Source: an uncultured Spirochaetaceae bacterium
Lineage (GTDB): Bacteria > Spirochaetota > Spirochaetia > Treponematales > Treponemataceae
Length of the DNA stretch: 6,405 nt
Direction of reading: 5' to 3'
Assembly: GCA_902796985.1 (NCBI GenBank)
Contig: CADBRC010000210.1
Span: forward strand, 1-6,405
This document shows, piece by piece, positions 1 to 5,350 of the stretch (position 1 is its first letter; each line of letters opens with the position of its first letter). The position numbers and the translations under genes were made by a program. Under the pieces are notes generated by a model. The model was not told the origin of the DNA, ran no database searches, and saw nothing but the letters and a program-made list of their open reading frames with translations.

Positions 1-583
1 GGTAGGGCTTCTTTATTGCGAAGGGTTTTATGTCCACGACATCGCTCTCGGATTTGCCGATAGTAGTAAAGATCCCGTGGTCTATGCCGCTGTAGACGAC
101 CTCCAGCCTGCGGGTCCTGATGCGGCACTTCTCCATGTCATGCCTGATGAACTCACTGCCCGCCACCACGCAGTCCGCCTTTGACAGTGATTTGAGAAGA
201 AGCTTCTTGTACAGCCCTGAATCCTCGGTTTCCAGGAAAGATGAAATCACGTCGTTGACAATGACCACCCCCGGCCTCCGGTAACTAAAGGGGAGTATCT
301 GGGGACCAGCCGCATAGAGGACGGCATCATAGGAACGTTTCTTGCTGAATGATCCGCAGTTGAATATATGCCAGAGCCGCTCCATGTTCAGGCTGTCTGG
401 CAGCTGGACCGACGTAAAAGGAAGCCCCCGGTTCTCCGTATAGGTGTAGCGGTCTATCTCGGGTCCGAACAGCTCCCACGACAGGGAGGAATCCTCGGGA
501 AGGGCGTTTATCAGGGATGAGAGATATGACCCCCGGCCCGAGCGGCCACTGTCACATCCGAAGGTGTCGATTCCAACTTTCAT
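1..583 (-). CDS. GT4-type (GT-B fold) glycosyltransferase, N-terminal part, cut by the left window edge
   Basis: The reading frame is open from an ATG at 583-581 to base 1, giving about 194 residues with no stop; the C-terminal half lies outside the window. The protein starts MKVGIDTFGCDSGRSGRGSY, the usual GT4 opening: a beta strand, then a glycine-rich loop that contacts the acceptor/donor cleft. Further on come VVIVNDVIS (residues ~111-119), where many GT4 enzymes have a 'HD' type motif, then ADCVVAGSEFIRHDM (~156-170), the 'A..vv..S.f...dl' signature, and LEVVYSGIDHGIF (~179-191), the 'i.vi.nGid...f' linker. The fragment ends with FAIKKPY, which normally precedes the 'il.vG' strand of the nucleotide-sugar domain. 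The family transfers a sugar from an activated donor to a glycan or lipid acceptor, usually at the inner face of the membrane; the substrate cannot be told because the donor-binding half is missing. There is no Shine-Dalgarno sequence before the ATG. It is divergent from the helicase gene. Confidence 0.85.
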   Translation of the reverse strand, partial: MKVGIDTFGCDSGRSGRGSYLSSLINALPEDSSLSWELFGPEIDRYTYTENRGLPFTSVQLPDSLNMERLWHIFNCGSFSKKRSYDAVLYAAGPQILPFSYRRPGVVIVNDVISSFLETEDSGLYKKLLLKSLSKADCVVAGSEFIRHDMEKCRIRTRRLEVVYSGIDHGIFTTIGKSESDVVDIKPFAIKKPY

Positions 584-590
584 CGTAAAA

Positions 591-599
591 AGCATACCA
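591..599 (-). promoter_or_regulatory. Putative extended -10 promoter of the glycosyltransferase gene
   Basis: On the minus strand the sequence reads TGG-TATGCT, an extended -10 (TGn plus a hexamer matching TATAAT at 4 of 6). Counting six bases after the hexamer puts the predicted +1 at 584, one base before the ATG at 583. No convincing -35 is seen upstream, where the sequence is T-rich; extended -10 promoters can work without one. The absence of a ribosome binding site fits a nearly leaderless transcript. Short motif, so chance occurrence is possible. Confidence 0.4.
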
Positions 600-614
600 T
601 AAAAAAAGAAAAAA

Positions 615-623
615 TGCTATAGT
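615..623 (+). promoter_or_regulatory. Putative extended -10 promoter of the DEAD-box helicase gene
   Basis: TGC-TATAGT lies directly against the first possible start codon; the hexamer matches TATAAT at 5 of 6 and has the TGn extension. With the usual six-base gap the +1 falls on A630, the first base of an in-frame ATG (third codon of the long reading frame) and preceded by CCC, a good context for a purine start. No recognisable -35 is found 17 bp upstream. Together with the lack of a Shine-Dalgarno sequence this suggests a leaderless mRNA beginning at ATG 630. Confidence 0.45.
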
Positions 624-1793
624 ATGCCCATGAGCAAAACATTCATGGAGCTGGGCATAGGAGAAAGCCTTTCCGCAAGGCTTGAGGTAAAAGGGATACG
701 GGAGGCGACCCCGGTACAGGAGAAAGTCATCCCCATCGTTGCAGAAGGCAGGAGCGTCCTCTTCCAGAGCGAAACCGGGACAGGCAAGACCTTCGCGTAT
801 CTTCTACCCCTTCTGGAACGCTTGTCTAAGGAAGAAAACAAGCGGAAGCAGGTACGGTTGCTGATAGTCTCCCCGACGCTTGAACTGTGCTCACAGATAC
901 GCGATCAGGTGAAGCTCTGCTCCGACATAGGATGCGCACTCTTCGTCGGCGGCGTACCGATAAACCGGCAGCTGGAGAAGCTCAAGGAAAAACCAGAGAT
1001 AGTCATCGGCGGCGCGTCCCGGCTCCTTGAGCTGATACACTTAAAAAAGCTCAAGGTCGAGGGGCTTGAGGCACTGGTACTGGACGAGGCCGACCGTCTG
1101 CTCTCTCCAGAACTGCGGGAGGCAACCGAGGGGATGATTGCCCGTCTGCCCAAGGATATGCAGCTTATCGGCAACTCGGCGACCGTCAGTGCCTACACCA
1201 GGAAAATCATAACGGAAGCCCGCATAAAAGAGGAGATAGAGCTGGTGGAGCTGCCTGCGGAGGACGTACTGCGTTCCAGAATCGAACACTGGGCCATCTT
1301 CGCCGAACGGCGGGACAAGATAGACACGCTCCGTTCCTTCATCCGTGCGGTCAGTCCCCAGAAGATGATCGTCTTTACGAGCCGCTTGGACCAGGTGGAG
1401 AACATCGTCTCCAAGCTCCGCTACAAGCATATAGACTGTGAAGCCCTGGGAGCCAAAACCGACAAAAAGAGAAGGAAGGATGCCTGGGACAAATTCAAAG
1501 GCGGTAAGTGCAAAATTCTCGTTACGACCGACGTAGCAGCGCGGGGACTGGACATAGAGGGCGTAACCCACGTCGTGCAGATGGACCTTGTGGAAGAAAA
1601 GGACTTCTTCATCCATCGGGCAGGCCGCACCGGGAGAGCGGGAAGGAAGGGCTTCAACTGCGTCATCGGGGACGAGCGGGAGATGCGGAGGTTCGCCTCA
1701 TTCGAAAAGAGTCTGCACCTGACCGTATACCCCAAAATGCTCTTTAAGGGCCGGCTAGTAACCCCGCAGCAGGATACGCCTAGCGGAGAATGA
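624..1793 (+). CDS. DEAD-box ATP-dependent RNA helicase, short core form (389 aa)
   Basis: An ATP-driven RNA unwinding enzyme of superfamily 2, acting in the cytoplasm on structured RNA (ribosome assembly, mRNA turnover or cold response in the family). All core motifs are visible in order: upstream aromatic F6, Q motif GIREATPVQ (24-32), Walker A SETGTGKT (49-56), motif Ia PTLELC (84-89), GG (109-110), DEAD (154-157), SAT (185-187), motif IV MIVFTSR (248-254), motif V TTDVAARGLDI (301-311) and motif VI HRAGRTGRAG (331-340). Deviations from the consensus: motif Ia has PTLELC instead of PTRELA, and the motif Ib TPGR position reads GASR (130-133). The protein ends about 50 residues after motif VI, so there is no RNA-binding tail such as those of DeaD or DbpA, and no paralogue name is given. 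Two starts are possible, ATG 624 and ATG 630; neither has a Shine-Dalgarno sequence, and the promoter geometry favours 630. Its 3' end overlaps the convergent membrane-protein gene by 14 bp. Confidence 0.95.
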   Translation: MPMSKTFMELGIGESLSARLEVKGIREATPVQEKVIPIVAEGRSVLFQSETGTGKTFAYLLPLLERLSKEENKRKQVRLLIVSPTLELCSQIRDQVKLCSDIGCALFVGGVPINRQLEKLKEKPEIVIGGASRLLELIHLKKLKVEGLEALVLDEADRLLSPELREATEGMIARLPKDMQLIGNSATVSAYTRKIITEARIKEEIELVELPAEDVLRSRIEHWAIFAERRDKIDTLRSFIRAVSPQKMIVFTSRLDQVENIVSKLRYKHIDCEALGAKTDKKRRKDAWDKFKGGKCKILVTTDVAARGLDIEGVTHVVQMDLVEEKDFFIHRAGRTGRAGRKGFNCVIGDEREMRRFASFEKSLHLTVYPKMLFKGRLVTPQQDTPSGE

Positions 1794-3378
1794 GGTCTCC
1801 AACTTTGAAATACAGCTCGTTATTGTCAAAGAAGTCCCGTACAATGTTCCTGTTCACCTCGAACTCCATGGAGTCTCTGACAAAGAGGCTTTGCGGCCGG
1901 TGCAAGATAGGAACCAGATAGACGGGCTCCCCCTTCTCCGCTGAAAATATAGCATCGTATCGTTCGGTCAGCTCACGGTTATATGCCGCCGCCTCACCCT
2001 TCAGCAGGTCTTTCCAGGCAGTGGCGACGACAGACTTGGAATCCTTGAGGGCAAAGAAGCAGAAAAACAGGGTGCAGAATGCCGTAAAAGAAAAAAGAAT
2101 TCTGCCTTTTTCCATCGCTCTCCTGAATATACGGGAGGCAGCACCGATTCCATCCCAGACAAGGAAAACATCTCCCGAAGAATCAGCTGACAACGCCCGG
2201 CTGAACGCGAAAATAACCGTATTCACGATGCTGACCAGGAGCGCGAGCATGTAAAGGAATATCAAGACAAACAGGGTCCATGCGTAGCGGGGCATAACAA
2301 ACACATCCGGGGTCGCAAAACTGAATATGGCGGCAACTCCCAGTATAACAAGGAAAAACGGCAGGACAGCAAGGACGGAAAGCCTGAATCCACGCCTCCT
2401 CAAGGAAAGGGACATGCCCATGACGAGCAGGAACAGAGCCGGTAGATAACGTCTCTGACTCACAAGCTGCCATGAATAGCGGTTGAAATTTTCCTTCAAG
2501 CTCGAGAGCATAGTACCGAGCGTCACTGCTAAAGTCAGGCCGGAGTCAGTTCCACCCGTGTACTTGCCGACATATCCGTCAGAATCAGGCGTAACAGAGC
2601 TTCTCACCATCAGGAAATTCCGGGCAAAGACAGCAATGCAGACGATCCAGAGTACCGCAAAAAAAACGTTGACCCGCCTCTTTTTCAGCAGGTCGAAGAG
2701 CACGAACGCAAAGGAAATGCATCCACAGATAAAAGGGAAGTATTCCATTGAGAAAATGCAGAAGGTAAAGGTAACTGAGCAAAGCACCCCATACACGAGT
2801 CTTGCCCGTCCCCCTCTTCCATAGAACATGAAGGTCGTCGCAACAAAAAGAAAAAGATATGAAAGCCCCGCATTGTAGCCCGAGCTGCTGACCAAATCAT
2901 AGAAGGCCATTGTCGGATAATGGATGGAGTTGAATAGCAGGTATAGAAAGAGGGAATAAAAGAAGAGGCCTCTGATCCCTCCAAAACGGAAAATGCTCCG
3001 GTCCAAGGCAATAAAAAGGACACTCGCCGAAAACCAGAAGAGCAAAACGTAGAAGGCAGCAGTAAGATGGTATGTCCTGATAAAAAACCTGAAAAGTTCC
3101 TCCGTCATTCCCTCCGGGTGGTTGTAGAGGGGGGCGAAGAAGATATTCGTGAAATTCACTGATCCCCTGAAGGAAAAGAAACTTTTCATCGTGAGGCCCG
3201 CTGATTCCCTCTGCAGGAAACTCCTGAAAATCCACCAGTTGTCGCTGTCACCCGGATGGTTGTACTGACAGAGAAGAAAAAAAGGCAGAACCGTCATAAA
3301 GATGACGGCAAGAGAGAAAAAAATCAGGCAGAAATTGGAGGCCTTGAGCTTCCGGAACCGAGCGAAGACCTGTGTCAC
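1780..3378 (-). CDS. Multi-pass membrane protein with GT-C-like architecture (532 aa), function unknown
   Basis: No specific family is recognised with certainty. By eye there are about 11 hydrophobic segments: ~15-37, 103-125, 133-151, 169-187, 194-210, 212-230, 236-252, 310-325, 333-354, 365-392 and 427-444. Basic clusters (RFRKLK at 9-12, KKRR 232-235, RRR 327-329, RR 419-420) place the N-terminus inside and the last ~88 residues outside, consistent with the positive-inside rule. The first outer loop carries acidic HPGDSDNWW (41-49), the position of the catalytic acidic residues in many GT-C lipid-linked glycosyltransferases. A second loop with Y..SSSGYN..LSY (~160-174) recalls GtrII/DUF6056-type proteins, as does the outer C-terminal domain containing VYLVPILHRPQSLFVRD. 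The start is GTG (3378-3376), overlapping the stop of the EIIA gene by four bases (GTGA), so translation is probably coupled. A likely role is transfer of sugar from a polyprenyl-phosphate donor to an envelope glycan; this is inference. A transporter or polymerase is an alternative. Confidence 0.85.
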   Translation of the reverse strand: MTQVFARFRKLKASNFCLIFFSLAVIFMTVLPFFLLCQYNHPGDSDNWWIFRSFLQRESAGLTMKSFFSFRGSVNFTNIFFAPLYNHPEGMTEELFRFFIRTYHLTAAFYVLLFWFSASVLFIALDRSIFRFGGIRGLFFYSLFLYLLFNSIHYPTMAFYDLVSSSGYNAGLSYLFLFVATTFMFYGRGGRARLVYGVLCSVTFTFCIFSMEYFPFICGCISFAFVLFDLLKKRRVNVFFAVLWIVCIAVFARNFLMVRSSVTPDSDGYVGKYTGGTDSGLTLAVTLGTMLSSLKENFNRYSWQLVSQRRYLPALFLLVMGMSLSLRRRGFRLSVLAVLPFFLVILGVAAIFSFATPDVFVMPRYAWTLFVLIFLYMLALLVSIVNTVIFAFSRALSADSSGDVFLVWDGIGAASRIFRRAMEKGRILFSFTAFCTLFFCFFALKDSKSVVATAWKDLLKGEAAAYNRELTERYDAIFSAEKGEPVYLVPILHRPQSLFVRDSMEFEVNRNIVRDFFDNNELYFKVGDLILR

Positions 3379-3842
3379 GCCCAGTATTCCCGAATGCCCG
3401 CAAGAAGAGCATCCTCACTAGGCCGGCTCTCCAGCAAATCCTTGAACTTCTTGTTCTTCGCAAGGCCAGCTATGGCAGACAGTATTTCCAGATGCTGCTG
3501 GGAAGCAGCGGTCAGCAGGATGAAATAGACATATACCTTACGGCTGTCCGGGGCCTGCATGTCAACAGGCTCCTTTAGGAAGCATACGGCAATACGTTGG
3601 TCTTCGGGCTTGTCTATGACTTTTTTATGCGGATGCGGGAGGGCGATGCCGTTTCCGACCGCCGTGCTCAGGATATTCTCCCGCTCCACAAGCTCCTTTT
3701 CCAGAAGCGTACCGTCAAGGCCATCAGGAAGCCTTATCAGGGAAACAGCGGACGAAAGTATTTCCGGGACACTTGTACCCTCGACATCACTATACACGCC
3801 TCCTTTCTGTATCAATGCACACAAATCATCTGCTGAAAACAT
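3375..3842 (-). CDS. PTS EIIA type-2 domain protein, PtsN-like (EIIA-Ntr / fructose-mannitol IIA family)
   Basis: A single EIIA domain of about 155 residues, the usual length of PtsN. The phosphorylation motif GNGIALPHPHKK is clear; counting from ATG 3842, His70 is the expected phospho-accepting histidine and His117 (in QQHLEILSAIAGLAK) the second conserved active-site histidine. The family receives a phosphoryl group from HPr or NPr and either passes it to a sugar EIIB or, in PtsN, regulates other proteins by its phosphorylation state. No EIIB, EIIC or HPr gene is in view, which favours a regulatory role; this is inference. The ATG at 3842 is preferred because GAGGTGAT, with the GAGG core five bases ahead, precedes it. 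A GTG at 3848 in the same frame would add two residues (157 aa) and overlap the upstream stop by four bases. The downstream membrane protein starts inside its stop codon (GTGA), suggesting that these two products are made in fixed ratio. A second histidine two residues after the active one (PHPH) is a small peculiarity. Confidence 0.92.
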   Translation of the reverse strand: MFSADDLCALIQKGGVYSDVEGTSVPEILSSAVSLIRLPDGLDGTLLEKELVERENILSTAVGNGIALPHPHKKVIDKPEDQRIAVCFLKEPVDMQAPDSRKVYVYFILLTAASQQHLEILSAIAGLAKNKKFKDLLESRPSEDALLAGIREYWA

Positions 3843-3843
3843 A

Positions 3844-3851
3844 ATCACCTC
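3844..3851 (-). promoter_or_regulatory. Strong Shine-Dalgarno sequence GAGGTGAT that fixes the EIIA start
   Basis: The minus strand reads GAGGTGAT, then T and ATG (3842). All eight bases are complementary to the conserved 3' end of bacterial 16S rRNA (AUCACCUC). The site contains the TGA stop of the 491-aa gene (3847-3845), so a ribosome terminating there sits on the next initiation site. It also contains the alternative GTG start (3848-3846). Confidence 0.75.
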
Positions 3852-5320
3852 ACAACCTTGAACCTGCTGCAGTGGTTCTCGTCAATAGCCCCGAGCAGGA
3901 TTTCCTCGATATCTTCAAAATTCCATTTCATGCCGTCAATGGACACCATGATGGCCTCACTATCATTTTCGACATCTTTATCGCTATAACTATAGGAAAG
4001 AATATTCAGGAGATGCCCGTAGAGCTGCGTCAGAATAACAAGTTCCTGCTGGGGGAAATTCTCCAGCGACCCCTCGCATCCGTCTATTTTGTACAGAAGC
4101 CCATTCACTTTCTTAAACAGCTCCAGGGCCAGTTTCCGTATGGGGCCACAGGCTTGGTCAGCGAACCAGTTGTAACTGTCCCTGAACTCGCTGTCCCTCT
4201 TGGATAAGGCCTTCTGTACGCAATCCAGCTCTCCAGAGTGAAAAAGGTAATCCTCCGGATAAAGGCTGGCAGATAACTCCTTCAGATCAGCCTTGTGCTG
4301 GTAGTACATATCCAAGACGGCCTGATCCAGCACTTCCTTAGGCAGGTTGTAATACGGCTCCCTGTCAGGAGAAAACCTGATATGCCTGGACAGGTTTAAG
4401 AGCATGTCCTTGTTCCATTTTCCGACGGCAGGTGCACTCTTGCCCTTGTACCAGAGCCGGGTCTCCACGCCAAAGCTCTCGAGAGAGACCTTTTTGGATG
4501 CAGAAGACAGGTATTCCTCCACGGAACCGCATTCAGGGATGCACAGTTCATCCCGATGGTCAAAGAAAACCCCGGCGAGCTGTTCCTCGATGGAGGCACA
4601 GGGACCAGATGTCTCAAAGGACTCAAGCAGGTACTTCTCCAGCTTCTTATACCATGCAAGCCGCTTCTCTCCGATTGTACCGGTGTTAAAACGGTCCTTA
4701 GAATCGTGCAGGATGAAAAACTCTATGATGCCCCTCGCCCAGTCCTTAACGGAACAGACAAGCCGGTCTCCCTTCTCAAAGGCGTAGCGCTCTTTCAGTA
4801 CCGATATATCAAAACCCGTCAGCTTGACAAAATTGGAAAGTTCCCCTGACACGGCCCGGACATCAAGGCCCTCGTTAGCGGGGTCCGCCGCGATATATTG
4901 AGGGGCATACTCCTCGCCATAGAGCATGAATTTATCTATCGCCTCGTCGCTGTCGCACATGACGGATTTCCGCTTGAGCCTGACGCCGTCTATGATGAAA
5001 GTAAGCTCGTCAGATGGGATATCCGGAGAAGCGAAGGGGATGCAGCGGTCACCGGGAATCATCACTCCGGAGTCGAACTCAAAGCTCGTCGGTTTTATGC
5101 TGAACAATTCGCCGGTAAAGGCGCTTGCCCGACTGACGAAGTTACCGTCGACAAGAAAGAATACCAGACCAGAGTCGCCCATACAGGCAAGAATTTCCTC
5201 CTTTCCCGCAGAATACCCGGATTTTCTGAGGAAAACCTCAACATCCCTCAGGGTAAAGACACCCAAGTTAGTGGACAAGAACTGTTCGAGCAGAATATCC
5301 AGGTCAGAATTCACGTCCAT
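3845..5320 (-). CDS. Uncharacterised cytosolic protein (491 aa), possible N-terminal winged-helix-like domain
   Basis: No family is recognised. The protein has no signal peptide and no clear membrane segment and is rich in charged and aromatic residues, so it is predicted to be cytosolic. Residues ~5-66 alternate short helices with a final LVFFLVDGNFVSR strand pair, which resembles a winged-helix fold; this is a guess from pattern only. A region near 100-135 (SDELTFIIDGVRLKRKS) is beta-rich, and from ~220 to the end the sequence looks mainly helical, with Tyr/Trp/Leu repeats and no coiled-coil heptads obvious by eye. There are eleven cysteines but no regular CxxC zinc pattern. The ATG at 5320 has no Shine-Dalgarno sequence; a GTG at 5314 (codon 3) coincides with the predicted transcription start. 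The gene lies 26 nt after the desulfurase gene and runs directly into the EIIA gene, with its stop inside the EIIA ribosome binding site. This context suggests a partner or regulator in the same process as the EIIA and membrane proteins, but the function is unknown. Confidence 0.85.
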   Translation of the reverse strand: MDVNSDLDILLEQFLSTNLGVFTLRDVEVFLRKSGYSAGKEEILACMGDSGLVFFLVDGNFVSRASAFTGELFSIKPTSFEFDSGVMIPGDRCIPFASPDIPSDELTFIIDGVRLKRKSVMCDSDEAIDKFMLYGEEYAPQYIAADPANEGLDVRAVSGELSNFVKLTGFDISVLKERYAFEKGDRLVCSVKDWARGIIEFFILHDSKDRFNTGTIGEKRLAWYKKLEKYLLESFETSGPCASIEEQLAGVFFDHRDELCIPECGSVEEYLSSASKKVSLESFGVETRLWYKGKSAPAVGKWNKDMLLNLSRHIRFSPDREPYYNLPKEVLDQAVLDMYYQHKADLKELSASLYPEDYLFHSGELDCVQKALSKRDSEFRDSYNWFADQACGPIRKLALELFKKVNGLLYKIDGCEGSLENFPQQELVILTQLYGHLLNILSYSYSDKDVENDSEAIMVSIDGMKWNFEDIEEILLGAIDENHCSRFKVVR

Positions 5321-5350
5321 ATACTAACACGTAAATCCAAGGACTGTCAA
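5321..5350 (-). promoter_or_regulatory. Putative promoter before the 491-aa gene (TTGACA, 18-bp spacer, extended -10)
   Basis: The minus strand has a perfect -35 TTGACA (5350-5345), an 18-base spacer and TAGTAT (5326-5321), with TG at 5329-5328 forming an extended -10. The hexamer touches the ATG at 5320, and the predicted +1 is G5314, the first base of an in-frame GTG. The -35 overlaps the stop codon of the desulfurase gene. It would let the three downstream genes be expressed separately from the desulfurase gene. Confidence 0.5.

Noticed and set aside
1041..1616. 191-codon open frame on the minus strand inside the helicase gene
   Set aside because: It is antisense to the conserved helicase core, has no recognisable protein motif and is explained by codon bias of the real gene.
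1803..1841. Inverted repeat CTTTGA ... TCAAAG just past the helicase stop, considered as a terminator
   Set aside because: Only six base pairs with a long loop, AT-rich, no T-run, and inside the membrane-protein coding sequence.
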